Below are positions 33,520-42,664 of a DNA stretch of 64,000 nt, piece after piece. Under the pieces are notes generated by a model, which saw only the letters and a program-made list of their open reading frames with translations, searched no databases and was not told the origin of the DNA. The translations under genes and the position numbers were made by a program. The DNA is taken from NCBI RefSeq assembly GCF_015291625.1, contig NZ_CP030047.1, forward strand, positions 5,580,001 through 5,644,000, given 5' to 3'. Position 1 is the first letter of the stretch, and each line of letters opens with the position of its first letter. The DNA comes from Bradyrhizobium sp. CCBAU 53421. GTDB taxonomy: Bacteria > Pseudomonadota > Alphaproteobacteria > Rhizobiales > Xanthobacteraceae.

Positions 33520-33806
33520 TCCACACCTCGCGAACCAGTCGCCCGTTGTGACGGGACGGTGATGGCTGCGGTGTGGCTGCCGGATTGCGGGATTATTTCC
33601 AGTGATTGGGGACTGTGAGCGCCGCGCGCGGTCGCCGCGGTCCCGGTTTGTTTCCGGCGGCGAGCGCCGCTTACAGTTCAGAAACACTATGCTTACGAAA
33701 AGGCGCAATGCCGCCCACATGCGACGCGCATGCTGGTCGATTGGTGGCTAAGCCAGCGCGCCGGAATGCGCGCAAATGACCTGATGACGAGGCCCAGTCG
33801 CAAACC
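33520..33806. other. Intergenic region between bamA-like gene and response regulator
   Basis: About 287 bases of divergent promoter region. I see no RNA gene, repeat or protein; the longest frames here are the spurious N-terminal extension of the BamA gene. Confidence 0.5.
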
Positions 33807-34529
33807 ATGCTCGCACATACTCCAAAAATCCTGGTCGTCGAGGACGATCTGCCGACCAGGGATTTGATTGCCCGTTACCTCCGCGACCAATCGTGCCTGG
33901 TAGCGACCGCCTCGAACGGCAAGGAAATGGATCGTTACCTTGCCGGGCACTCGCTCGATCTCGTCGTGCTCGACCTGATGCTGCCGGGAGAGGATGGATT
34001 GACGCTGTGTCGGCGCCTTCGCGGCGACTCGACGATTCCGATCATCATGCTGACTGCCAAGGGCGAGGACCTCGACCGGATCCTCGGGCTCGAGATGGGG
34101 GCGGATGACTATCTCGCCAAACCCTTCAATCCGCGCGAGCTGCTGGCGCGGATCAACGCGGTGCTGCGCCGCCAGGCCCAGGCAGGGCTTGCCGGACGCT
34201 CCGGCCAGAGCGCCGCTCGCCTGCGCTTCCAGGATTGGACCATCGATCTTCGCCTGCGCGAGCTGCGCGATCCCGACGGCGCCCAGGTCCCGCTGACCAG
34301 CGCGGAGTTCGACCTGCTGCAGGCCTTCTGCGAGCGGCCCGGCCGGATCCTGACGCGGGATGGCCTCCTGACCATGACGCGCAGCCGGCCGGCCAGTCCG
34401 TTCGGGCGAAGCATCGACGTTCTTGTCAGCCGGCTTCGCCGCAAGCTCGATGGCAGCGAAGGACCGTCGGTGATCAGGACGGTGCGCACCGGCGGCTACA
34501 TCTTCACGCCGCATGTGGAGGACGCATGA
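33807..34529 (+). CDS. OmpR-family response regulator
   Basis: 240 residues. The receiver domain has the acidic pocket VEDD (12-14), phosphoacceptor D56 in LVVLDLMLPGEDG, and the Lys in YLAKPFNPREL. A linker with LAGRSGQSAARL precedes a winged-helix effector domain (PLTSAEFDLLQAFCERPGRILTRDGLL, then SIDVLVSRLRRKLDG). It overlaps the histidine kinase gene by 4 nt (ATGA), so the pair is translationally coupled. Targets unknown; bamA lies divergent upstream. Confidence 0.93.
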   Translation: MLAHTPKILVVEDDLPTRDLIARYLRDQSCLVATASNGKEMDRYLAGHSLDLVVLDLMLPGEDGLTLCRRLRGDSTIPIIMLTAKGEDLDRILGLEMGADDYLAKPFNPRELLARINAVLRRQAQAGLAGRSGQSAARLRFQDWTIDLRLRELRDPDGAQVPLTSAEFDLLQAFCERPGRILTRDGLLTMTRSRPASPFGRSIDVLVSRLRRKLDGSEGPSVIRTVRTGGYIFTPHVEDA

Positions 34530-35869
34530 GCTGGACCCGCAGGATTGCCGCGCTCTTCAGCTTCCACCGGATCAGCGGCCAGATCGCCGCGCTGATCCTG
34601 CTTTCGCTGGTGCTGATCCACGCGCTAATCGGACTCTATTTCACCAGCCAGAAACCGAAATCGTTCGCGGACCGGCCGATCCATCAATTCCAGCTGGTTG
34701 CCAAGCTCCTGGCCGAGACCCCTGCGGCCGAGCGCGCAACGCTGCTGCGGGCTGCCGATCGGGCCTTTCCCCGGCTGCACTTCGCCTTGCGCGACGCAGC
34801 CGCAGGCTTGAATGGCGATGCTTCGCCCGGGGTGCCGGGCGTCGACGATGTCGACGAGTTTTCAATGAAGACCGCGCCGGCGGCGGTTCGGTTGCCGGAC
34901 GGGACCCTATTCGAAGCCGCTATCGGACCAGTAAAAATGCCGCCTTTCGTCGGCGCATTCTGGGCGAGCACATTCCTGTTCCTATTGGTCAGCGTCACGC
35001 TGCTCGGCGTGTGGGCCGGTCGCGCGCTCAGTGCTCCGCTCTCAGCGTTTGCCCGCGCCGCCGAGAACTTCAGCATCAACCAGGCGGCCGCCCCGCTTGC
35101 CGAGACCGGCCCGGAGGAGATTCGCGCCGCCGCGGTCGCGCTCAATCGGATGCGCGAACGCATCACCACGCTGATGAATGATCGAACCCGGATGCTCGCC
35201 GCCATCAGTCACGATCTGCGCACGCCGATCACCCGGCTGCGGCTCAGATCCGAATATATCGAGAACGATGCCCAGCGCGCGGAGACCCTGCACGACCTCG
35301 ACCAGATGCAGGCCATGCTGGAATCGGTGCTGTCATTCCTGAGCGGCGGCAGCGCGGCGAAGCCGACGCTTGTAAACGTGGCCGCCCTGCTGCAGACGAT
35401 CTGCGACCAGTTCTCCGATTGCGGCCATGTCGTGCGCTACCACGGCCCGGTCAGGGCTTCGCTGCTGATCCGGCCCAGCGACATCAGCCGGACCGTGACC
35501 AACCTGGTGGAAAATGCGCTGCGGTTCGGCAGTGAGGTCGATATCCGCCTGACCGCATCCGCCGATCACGCCACCATCGACGTATCGGACGACGGTCCGG
35601 GGATTCCGGAGCACCGCCGCGCCGAGATGCTGAAGCCCTTCGTCCGCGGCGACGAGGCCCGCACCATGGACGAGAAGAGCGGCTTCGGGCTCGGCCTCTC
35701 GATCGCTCAGGCCATGGTGTGCGGGTACGGCGGCGAGCTTTCCCTGCACGACAATGCACCGCACGGCCTGCTTGTCCGGATCAAGCTGCCGGGCGCCGTG
35801 CATCTTGGATCGGATCGAAACGCCGCAAGCCCGGCTCGCCCCGCGCTTGCCGAGCTGATGTCCGGTTAG
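34526..35869 (+). CDS. Sensor histidine kinase
   Basis: 447 residues. Two membrane helices (IAALILLSLVLIHALIGLYF and ASTFLFLLVSVTLLGVWAG) flank a periplasmic sensor of about 100 residues. A HAMP domain follows, then HisKA with the phosphorylated H229 in AISHDLRTPITRL, and an ATPase domain with N-box NLVENALRFG, G1 DDGPGIP and G2 GFGLGLSI. EnvZ-like layout. The signal is unknown. Confidence 0.92.
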   Translation: MSWTRRIAALFSFHRISGQIAALILLSLVLIHALIGLYFTSQKPKSFADRPIHQFQLVAKLLAETPAAERATLLRAADRAFPRLHFALRDAAAGLNGDASPGVPGVDDVDEFSMKTAPAAVRLPDGTLFEAAIGPVKMPPFVGAFWASTFLFLLVSVTLLGVWAGRALSAPLSAFARAAENFSINQAAAPLAETGPEEIRAAAVALNRMRERITTLMNDRTRMLAAISHDLRTPITRLRLRSEYIENDAQRAETLHDLDQMQAMLESVLSFLSGGSAAKPTLVNVAALLQTICDQFSDCGHVVRYHGPVRASLLIRPSDISRTVTNLVENALRFGSEVDIRLTASADHATIDVSDDGPGIPEHRRAEMLKPFVRGDEARTMDEKSGFGLGLSIAQAMVCGYGGELSLHDNAPHGLLVRIKLPGAVHLGSDRNAASPARPALAELMSG

Positions 35870-36074
35870 AGGAACGTCAGGATCGCTTGCCCCTGCCGCC
35901 CGGCCGAACGGCAACTTCCTGCTCAAGTCGAACTCTCCTCCGCATCATCCAGAAGCGGAGCGGAGTTGCCGGTTGCGCGGTGGCGAAAATGCGGAACGAC
36001 GCAGCGCGGATACAGCCCGTTACAATTTGATCCGGCAGCACGCCGCCAAGGACCGGACCGCCGCCGCAGCAGCA

Positions 36075-36542
36075 TCAGCCCTTCTTCGCCTCACCGCGCG
36101 TGTGGTGCAGCAGATTGTCGCGCAGCCTGACGACGCTCTTCTGCACGATGGGAAATTCGTCGCCGAGCCCGGTGGCGTCGACCAGCGATGCGTTGATCTC
36201 CTTGTCGAGCAGGCGCCGGCCCGCTGGCGTCAGGCTCACGCGCACCTGCCGCTCGTCGGCGGGATCGCGGACGCGGCTGATATAGCCGCTCTGCTCCAGC
36301 TTCTTGAGGATCGGCGTCAGCGTGTTGGATTCCAGGAACAGCTTTTCGCCGAGCGCGCTCACGGTCTGCCCGTCGGCCTCCGACAGCGCGATCAGGGCAA
36401 TGTACTGGGTGTAGGTCAGGCCAACCGCGTCGAGGATCGGCTTATAGGCGCGGCCGAAGGCCAGATTGGCCGAATAGACCGCAAAGCACAGAAAATTCGA
36501 GAGTTTTCGGCCCTTGGTCTCGGCCTTGGCGGTGCGGGTCAC
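36075..36542 (-). CDS. ohrR: OhrR, organic-peroxide-sensing MarR family repressor
   Basis: 155 residues from a GTG at 36542 with GGAG 7 bases upstream. NFLCFAVYSANLAF places the peroxide-reactive cysteine at C19, followed by YKPILDAVGLTYTQYIALIAL, the OhrR signature. The winged helix (TVSALGEKLFLESNTLTPILKKLEQSGYISRVRDPADERQV) is standard. It is divergent from ohr, with two matching operators between them. Oxidation of C19 by organic hydroperoxides would release the repressor. Confidence 0.92.
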   Translation of the reverse strand: MTRTAKAETKGRKLSNFLCFAVYSANLAFGRAYKPILDAVGLTYTQYIALIALSEADGQTVSALGEKLFLESNTLTPILKKLEQSGYISRVRDPADERQVRVSLTPAGRRLLDKEINASLVDATGLGDEFPIVQKSVVRLRDNLLHHTRGEAKKG

Positions 36543-36585
36543 GGGCGTCTCCGGAGTTTGTGAAGTCAGGGTCAATATAAATCGC

Positions 36586-36602
36586 ATCCGATTAAATCGG
36601 AA
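36586..36602. promoter_or_regulatory. OhrR operator 1
   Basis: ATCCGAT-TAA-ATCGGAA is an inverted repeat with one mismatch, 44 bases upstream of the ohrR GTG. It shares its arms with operator 2, whose start is 57 bp away. It is well placed for autoregulation of ohrR. Confidence 0.75.
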
Positions 36603-36606
36603 GTGC

Positions 36607-36659
36607 TTGACATGGTCCATTAGCTGGATTATTTCGACTCGCATCCGATTAGATCGGAT
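36607..36659 (+). promoter_or_regulatory. ohr promoter with OhrR operator 2
   Basis: A -35 TTGACA (36607-36612) and a TTATTT/TATTTC -10 near 36629-36635 are followed by the perfect palindrome ATCCGAT-TAG-ATCGGAT (36643-36659), which would cover the transcription start of ohr, 30 bases before its ATG. Confidence 0.75.
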
Positions 36660-36689
36660 ACGATCTATCTTCAACCAAAGGAGCTCACC

Positions 36690-37091
36690 ATGACCGCCAA
36701 TGCAAAGGTTCTCGTCACCGGAAAGACCCACGTCACCGCCGGCCCGAACGGCGCCGCCCGCTCGCGCGACGGCTTCCTCGACGTCAAGCTGCCGCAGCCG
36801 CACCCGGCCGCCGAAAACCTGTTCGCCGCTGCCTGGTCGGCCTGCTACATCGGCGCGATCCAGCTCGCCGCCGGACAGCGCAAGGTCAAGCTGGCGAGCG
36901 AGCCCGAGGTCGACGCCGAGATCGATCTGAACCAGGCCGGCGGCTCGTTCTTCCTGAGCGCACGCCTCAACGTCCACGTTCCCGGCGTCGAGCGCGAGGT
37001 TGCGCAGCAGCTGATCGAAGCCGCGCACGGCATCTGCCCCTACTCCAAGGCGGTCCACGGCAACATCGACGTCACGACCACCCTTGTCTGA
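36690..37091 (+). CDS. ohr: Ohr, organic hydroperoxide reductase (OsmC family)
   Basis: 133 residues, CAAAGGAGCTCACC before ATG. The two active cysteines are present: C52 in AWSACYIGA and C116 in HGICPYSKAVHGN. ARSRDGFLDVKL gives the family N-terminal strand. The enzyme reduces fatty-acid and other organic hydroperoxides in the cytoplasm using lipoylated-protein thiols. Controlled by OhrR through the divergent region. Confidence 0.95.
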   Translation: MTANAKVLVTGKTHVTAGPNGAARSRDGFLDVKLPQPHPAAENLFAAAWSACYIGAIQLAAGQRKVKLASEPEVDAEIDLNQAGGSFFLSARLNVHVPGVEREVAQQLIEAAHGICPYSKAVHGNIDVTTTLV

Positions 37092-37173
37092 AACGAGCGC
37101 ATGACGACCTCCGACGCGGGCCGGCCGCTTGCCGGCTCGCGGTCGGACAAGTCCACAAACCCTGGAGCTCAAG

Positions 37174-37467
37174 ATGACCAGCAAGCTGATGACGGCGACA
37201 CGCCTGCTCGCAAGAGCGGCCCTGATCGCCGGAAGTTTCCTGACGATCCCGACGGCGCAGGCGCAGCAGCCGGCCGGCTTCACCCGAACCGACCTGCAGC
37301 GCCATGACCTCAGCGCGCCCGGCCGCGAAGTGGTCCAGGTGCGAGTCGACATCGTCATCCCCGCAAACACGATCCATGCGGCGAAGAACGTCGGCAAGGT
37401 CACGGCCAGCGAGCTTGCGACTTATATCGTCGAGAAAGACCAGCCGCTGCTGACCCTCGTGAAGTGA
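37174..37467 (+). CDS. Secreted cupin protein with internal deletion
   Basis: 97 residues; ATG 37174 with GGAG 6 bases upstream. A signal peptide (LLARAALIAGSFLTIPTAQAQ) precedes FTRTDLQRHDLSAPGREVVQVRVDI. In related proteins I know, this is followed by a GVAFGRHTHPGEE metal motif and about 40 more residues before FIPAGTIHAA. Here VRVDI runs straight into VIPANTIHAAKNVG, so cupin motif 1 is missing in frame. The C-terminus (ELATYIVEKDQPLLTLVK) is intact. It is probably unable to bind metal; it may be a decaying gene. Just downstream of ohr. Confidence 0.65.
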   Translation: MTSKLMTATRLLARAALIAGSFLTIPTAQAQQPAGFTRTDLQRHDLSAPGREVVQVRVDIVIPANTIHAAKNVGKVTASELATYIVEKDQPLLTLVK

Positions 37468-37515
37468 ATGCCGCCTGCCCGCCCCAGTCCTGGTGCGAGC
37501 ACGGCGACATCAAAC

Positions 37516-39033
37516 TCACTTCGTGCCCTGGGCTTCAGCCTGCCGCATCGGCCGCACGTTGAAGATCAGGAAGCTGACCGCGGCCATGATCCAGACGCCG
37601 ATGCCGCCATAAAGCATCACCCAGCCGAAGCCGCTCGCCAGCGCCTGATGCACGACAGGACCGCTCAGCTCCGGCGCCGATGCGGCATCACCAGCCGCGA
37701 TCCGTTCCGCGATGCTGCGGAGCTGCGCGCCGTCGAGCGCAGTCAGCACCGCCTTCAGATGCGCCAGCACGCCGCTCGCCAGGATGAAGCCCATCAGCGC
37801 AATGTTGACCGACAGCGAGACCATCCGCGCGCTCATGTCGATGCCGGAGGCCATGCCGGCGCGGTCGCTCGAGACCGAGCCGGTCGTCGTGTTGGTGACC
37901 GGCGTATTGGTGATGCCGAGGCCGATTCCGGCGATCAGGCAGCCCGGCAGCATGGTCAGCCAGTCGGGCTGTGCGGCGGCGCTGCCGACCTTCATCAGCA
38001 TGAAGCCGATGCCGATGGTGAAGAGACCCGCCGGGATGATCAGGCCGGGCTGATAACGCAGCGACAGCCGCTCCGCGAAGGGCGGCATCACCAGCGTCGG
38101 CAGCGTGTAGGCGAGCAGCGCAAGGCCCGCGAAAACGCTGTCATAGCCGAGACCAGCGTGAAACCAGATCGGCAGATAGATCATGAACGGCCAGTAGCTG
38201 AGGTTCATCGCGGCCGAGCCGACGATCGAGCCGAAGAACGCCGGGATCCGGAACACCGAGAAGTCGAACATCGGCCGCCGGCTGATTCTCTCGGCGACCA
38301 GGAACGCGACGAAGCTCAGCGCGGAGACGGCGAGGATCGCGAGCCCCTTCGGGCTGGCAAAGCCGAGATCCGGGCCCTGCGTGATGTAGAAGGCGAGGCA
38401 GAACACCGCGAGCGACATCGTCACGATGCCGGCGACGTCGAGGCTGCTCGCCTTCGGGTCCTTCGATTCATGCACGCCGCCGATCGTGAGCACGAACGCG
38501 ACCGCCGCGAACAGCACGTGGACGAGGAATACCCATTCCCAGCTCAACACCGCGACGACGGCGCCGCCGATGATCGGCCCGAAGCCGAGACCGATGCCGA
38601 AGATCACGCCCCACCAGCCCCAGGCGACGGCGCGCACCCGGCCGCCCTGGAATTCGTGCGACAGCACGGCGATCTGGCAGATCAACAGCGCGCCGCCGCT
38701 CAGCCCTTGCAGGAACCGGGCGATGATCAGCATCTCGACGCTCTGGGCGACGCCGCAGATCAGCGAGGTGATGCCGAACGCTGCAATCGCGACCAGGAAG
38801 ATGCGCTTGCGCCCGTAACGGTCGGCCACCGTCCCGATCGCCATCAGCACCGTGGTCACCGCGATGGTGTAGGCGTTCATGATCCATTGCAGCGCCTTGA
38901 AGTCGGCATGCAGCACCCGCTCCAGCGTCGGCAGGATCGCGGGGATGCTGGATATCTCCAATCCGAACATCAGGCAGGCAAGGCATACGGCGGACAGCAC
39001 GACAGCGCCGCGGCGGCTCAATTCAGTGGACAT
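37516..39033 (-). CDS. DHA2 (EmrB/QacA type) MFS drug/proton antiporter
   Basis: 505 residues with fourteen predicted helices. DHA2 motif A is seen as GTVADRYGRKRIFLVAI, and motif C-like features as GWWGVIFGIGLGFGPIIGGAVV; LQWIMNAYTIAVTTVLM is typical of helix 2. It is an exporter of hydrophobic compounds across the inner membrane; specificity unknown. It is divergent from the LysR gene at 39239 and probably under its control. Confidence 0.9.
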   Translation of the reverse strand: MSTELSRRGAVVLSAVCLACLMFGLEISSIPAILPTLERVLHADFKALQWIMNAYTIAVTTVLMAIGTVADRYGRKRIFLVAIAAFGITSLICGVAQSVEMLIIARFLQGLSGGALLICQIAVLSHEFQGGRVRAVAWGWWGVIFGIGLGFGPIIGGAVVAVLSWEWVFLVHVLFAAVAFVLTIGGVHESKDPKASSLDVAGIVTMSLAVFCLAFYITQGPDLGFASPKGLAILAVSALSFVAFLVAERISRRPMFDFSVFRIPAFFGSIVGSAAMNLSYWPFMIYLPIWFHAGLGYDSVFAGLALLAYTLPTLVMPPFAERLSLRYQPGLIIPAGLFTIGIGFMLMKVGSAAAQPDWLTMLPGCLIAGIGLGITNTPVTNTTTGSVSSDRAGMASGIDMSARMVSLSVNIALMGFILASGVLAHLKAVLTALDGAQLRSIAERIAAGDAASAPELSGPVVHQALASGFGWVMLYGGIGVWIMAAVSFLIFNVRPMRQAEAQGTK

Positions 39034-39238
39034 GATCAGGCCTTTTGTTGTGGCAAGCCAACGGCATACCGCACGCTGTTGCCAGGGTGCTGGCAGCAGC
39101 GCCGGTCGATCGACTCACGATGTATTGACGCAGCAGCGGCAGGAATCGGGTGGCCGCGGCGCTTCACGACGCAAAGCTAGTCACGGCTTGAGCATTGTTG
39201 AATTGGATGACTAGATATTTCAGAGACAACAATTCCGG

Positions 39239-40153
39239 ATGACTGACATGACAACGCTCGACGTCGACGCCGTGAAGGCTTTCGTGACCATCGCGGATCT
39301 CAAGAGCTTTACCCGCGCCGCCGACGCGCTCGGCACCACGCAAGGCGCGATCAGCGTGAAGCTGAAACGGCTGGAACACCGGGTCGGCCAGAAACTGGTC
39401 GAGCGAACGCCGCGGCTGGTGCGCCTGTCGGCGCAGGGCGCGGTGTTCCTCGAGTCCGCGCGCGCCTTCCTTGCCGCGCACGATCGTGCGGTCGCCGGGC
39501 TGTCGTCCGTTCGCCGCCGTTTCTCATTGGGGATCGCGACCCACGTCGGCGCGCCCGAGCTTCCGACCTTGCTGGCGCGGCTCAATGCGCATGATCCGGC
39601 ACTGACGATCGAGGTACGGCTCGACGATGCTCGTGACCTCTTGGAGGCCTTCGATCGCGGGACGATCGACGCAGTGATCGTGTTCCGGGATGACGACCGG
39701 CGCGACGGCGTGGTTCTGGGGCCCGATCATTTCGCCTGGTTTGCCACGCCGGACTTTGTCCATCGCGATGGCGAGCCATTTCGATTGGCAGCCTCCTCAC
39801 CGTCTTGCGGCATCCTCAACACCGCCACACGCGCGCTCGACACCGCGGGGCTGCCATGGACCGAAACCTTCCTTGGCTGCGGAGCCTTTGCCGTCGCCGA
39901 GGCGGTCTCGGCGGGCCTTGCGATCTCGGTGTTCTCGCGCCGGGTCGTCCCTCCGGGCGCGGTCGAGGTGACCGAGAAGTTCGGCCTCCCGGCGCTGCCT
40001 CCATCCGAGATCATGCTGCTGTCGAAATTGTCGGATGCGAAGTCGCGCGCAACGCTGAAAACCTTGGCAAGTGCCTTTCGCGAACATCATCGTCCGCCGG
40101 CTAGTCGCCCGACAAAGGACGTCCGCACCGTCACGGAGGCGGCGGAGTCCTGA
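39239..40153 (+). CDS. LysR family transcriptional regulator
   Basis: 304 residues (the ATG at 39248 is an alternative). N-terminal HTH: LDVDAVKAFVTIADLKSFTRAADALGTTQGAISVKLKRLE. The effector domain includes FSLGIATHVGAPELPTLLARL and ISVFSRRVVPPGA. It is divergent from the DHA2 exporter, the likely target. A basic tail follows the last helix. Confidence 0.9.
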   Translation: MTDMTTLDVDAVKAFVTIADLKSFTRAADALGTTQGAISVKLKRLEHRVGQKLVERTPRLVRLSAQGAVFLESARAFLAAHDRAVAGLSSVRRRFSLGIATHVGAPELPTLLARLNAHDPALTIEVRLDDARDLLEAFDRGTIDAVIVFRDDDRRDGVVLGPDHFAWFATPDFVHRDGEPFRLAASSPSCGILNTATRALDTAGLPWTETFLGCGAFAVAEAVSAGLAISVFSRRVVPPGAVEVTEKFGLPALPPSEIMLLSKLSDAKSRATLKTLASAFREHHRPPASRPTKDVRTVTEAAES

Positions 40154-40173
40154 TCGATTTGCGCGCCTGCCGG

Positions 40174-41085
40174 CTAGCGCCGCGCGCGGCCGGCGCGCCT
40201 TCCCTCGAATAGCGCGCGCTCCGACGCAAGCGCCCTGGCCAAAAAATCGAGCGTGGCGCGGATGCGCGCGGTGCGCTTGAGATCGTCATGGGTCAACAGC
40301 CACAGCGCCGAGCGCGGCTCGGCCAGCGCTTTCGGTGTCAGGCGGCGCAGCGCGGGCGCGAGATCGCCGACATAGCAGGGAAGCAGCGCAAGTCCCAGTC
40401 CCGCAGACGCGGCATCGCGCAGCGCCGGAAGTGCATCGACGCGGCAGGTGAGGCGCGCCGGACGCAGGTTCTCGCGCATCCAGCCGGCGATCACGGTCCC
40501 CGCCAGCGCATCGTCGAGCCCGACCCAATCGTGTGCGGACAGATCCTTGTCGTGACGCCGGGCGAGATAGGCCCTCGATCCGTAGACCGCATGGGCAATA
40601 TCGGCCACGCGCCGCCCGACCAGCAGTTCGGACGGCGCCGGCGTCGGCCGGATCGCGATCTCGGCCTCGCGGCGCGTCAGGTTCGCCATCGCATTCGAGA
40701 TGATGATCTCCGGCTGGATTTCCGGATGCGCAGCGCGCATCGCGGGAAGATGCCGCACCAGCACCGTGCCAAGCGTATCCGTCGTGGTGATCCGGACCGG
40801 TCCTGACGGCCTGAGGTCCTGCCCCGCCAGCCTGCGCTCGAGCGCGAGCACTTCATCCTCGAGCCGGGCCGCCGAAGCGGCCGCGGTCTCGCCGGCCGGT
40901 GTCGGCGCGTAACCGTCGCGGAAACGCTCGAACAGCCGCGTCCCAATCAGCGTTTCGATCGTGCCCAAGCGACGAAACACCGTCGAGTGCGTGACGCCCA
41001 GCTTCCGCGCCGCCCCGGAGAGGCTGCCTTCCCGCGCGACGGCGAGGACGAGCCGAAGATCGTTCCAATCGAGCGGGCTGTTCAT
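40174..41085 (-). CDS. LysR family transcriptional regulator
   Basis: 303 residues from ATG 41085. HTH: LDWNDLRLVLAVAREGSLSGAARKLGVTHSTVFRRLGTIE. The DGYAPTPAGE and VRITTTDTLGTVLVRHLP segments mark the subgroup with a 'TD' first strand. It ends RRAGRARR. It is divergent from the second DHA2 pump at 41210, which it probably regulates. Convergent with the previous LysR gene. Confidence 0.9.
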   Translation of the reverse strand: MNSPLDWNDLRLVLAVAREGSLSGAARKLGVTHSTVFRRLGTIETLIGTRLFERFRDGYAPTPAGETAAASAARLEDEVLALERRLAGQDLRPSGPVRITTTDTLGTVLVRHLPAMRAAHPEIQPEIIISNAMANLTRREAEIAIRPTPAPSELLVGRRVADIAHAVYGSRAYLARRHDKDLSAHDWVGLDDALAGTVIAGWMRENLRPARLTCRVDALPALRDAASAGLGLALLPCYVGDLAPALRRLTPKALAEPRSALWLLTHDDLKRTARIRATLDFLARALASERALFEGRRAGRARR

Positions 41086-41209
41086 TTTTGCAAACTCAGT
41101 TCGCGGAGTTGAGGAGTACATTATCACAGACAGACAGGCCATCTTCCCGAAAAGTTCGACCGACGGGCACACCGCGTGCGCCGCGCCGGCAACGCAGAGG
41201 AGCTGGCAG

Positions 41210-42646
41210 GTGACAAGCGAGACCACCGAGACGTTGCAACTGCATGACACGCGGCCGGCAACGGTCGACCCGCGGCGATGGCTGGCGCTGCCCGTGCTGC
41301 TCACCGGCGCCTTCCTGCCGATCCTCGACTTCAACGTCGTCAACCTCGCACTGCCGGCCATTCGCGACAATCTCGGCGCCTCGGCGAGCCAGGTGCAATT
41401 CGTGATCTCGGCCTATGCCGCGACCTACGCGGTCTTCCTGATTACGGGCGGCCGGCTCGGCGACCTGCTCGGGCGGCGGCGCATGTTCCTGGCGGGCGTC
41501 GCAGGCTTCACGGTCGCGTCGGTGCTGTGCGGTGTGGCGTGGTCGCCGGACGTGCTCGTCGCCGGGCGGATCCTGCAAGGCCTCACCGCGACCGTGATGG
41601 CGCCGCAGGTGCTCGCTTCGATCCGCGTGCTGTTTCCGGCGGCCGAACAGGGCCGCGCGCTCGGCTTCTACGGCGCGACGTTTGGTCTTGCCAACATCTG
41701 CGGCCAGGTGCTCGGCGGCGTCCTGGTCTCAGCCCATCCACTCGGATTGGCCTGGCAGGCGATCTTCCTCATCAACGTGCCGATCGGCCTTGCCGCGTTG
41801 ATCGGCGGGCTGCTGTTCCTCACCGACTCGCGTGCCGAGCACGCCCAACGGCTCGACATCGTCGGCGTCATCCTGCTGTCGCTCACGCTGGGCTTGCTGG
41901 TCTATCCGCTGATCGAGGGTCGGGAATCCGGCTGGCCGGCCTGGATCGTCGCGATGCTGTTGGCTTCTCCGCTGATGCTCGCCGGCTTCGTCCGCTTCGA
42001 GGCGCGCCTGTCCGCCCATGGAGGCGACCCGTTGGTCGCGCTACATCTGCTGCGCAACAGCGATTTCGTGATTGGGCTGGTGATGGCGCTCGCCTTCTAC
42101 ATGCTGTCGTCGTTCTATTTGACCTTTGCGGTCTACCTGCAAAGCGGGTTGCATTTCTCACCGCTGGCGGCCGGCCTCGCCACCCTGCCCTTTGCCACCG
42201 GCTTCTTCGTCAGTTCGCTGGTGTCGTCGCTGGTGATGCAATGGCTCGGCGCGCGCACGCTGACGCTGGGCTTCGCGCTCCAGGTCATCGGCTTCGGCGT
42301 CGTGATGGCGTCGGTCAGTGGCGAGCTGCCGCAAAGCCTTGAGTTCGGCCTGATCTGCGGCGGGCTCGGCTTCGGCACCGTGATGCCCTCGGTCATCAAG
42401 GCTGTGATCGGCAGCATCGATCCGCGCCACGCCGGGCTGGCATCGGGGATGATGATCTCGACTTTCCAGATCGGCGCAGCACTCGGCGTTGCCGTGATCG
42501 GCGGCGTCTTCTACAGCCTGCTCGGGCCGCATCCGCAGGCCGACGATTACGCGCAAGCCTTCACGATCGCGCTCGGCTGCAACGTCGCACTGCTTGCGCT
42601 CGGCGGCTGGCTGTCGCTGTGGCTGCCGCGCGAGCCGGCGGGATGA
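41210..42646 (+). CDS. DHA2-type MFS exporter
   Basis: 478 residues from a GTG at 41210 with GAGGAG 7 bases upstream; the long upstream open frame is antisense to the LysR gene. Fourteen helices; motif A GGRLGDLLGRRRMFLAGV, and LDFNVVNLALPAIRDNLGAS at helix 1 is diagnostic of DHA2. It is followed after 18 nt by a DUF1993 gene, so the two form an operon. Substrate unknown. Confidence 0.9.
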   Translation: MTSETTETLQLHDTRPATVDPRRWLALPVLLTGAFLPILDFNVVNLALPAIRDNLGASASQVQFVISAYAATYAVFLITGGRLGDLLGRRRMFLAGVAGFTVASVLCGVAWSPDVLVAGRILQGLTATVMAPQVLASIRVLFPAAEQGRALGFYGATFGLANICGQVLGGVLVSAHPLGLAWQAIFLINVPIGLAALIGGLLFLTDSRAEHAQRLDIVGVILLSLTLGLLVYPLIEGRESGWPAWIVAMLLASPLMLAGFVRFEARLSAHGGDPLVALHLLRNSDFVIGLVMALAFYMLSSFYLTFAVYLQSGLHFSPLAAGLATLPFATGFFVSSLVSSLVMQWLGARTLTLGFALQVIGFGVVMASVSGELPQSLEFGLICGGLGFGTVMPSVIKAVIGSIDPRHAGLASGMMISTFQIGAALGVAVIGGVFYSLLGPHPQADDYAQAFTIALGCNVALLALGGWLSLWLPREPAG

Positions 42647-42664
42647 AATCAGGAGAACAATTCC

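Noticed and set aside
30997..33720. 67-residue N-terminal extension of BamA
   Set aside because: It places the signal/anchor segment far from the N-terminus; the ATG at 33519 has a ribosome site and gives a normal export signal.
37468..39180. 570-codon plus-strand frame
   Set aside because: Antisense to a clear DHA2 transporter, with low-complexity His/Arg/Asp composition.
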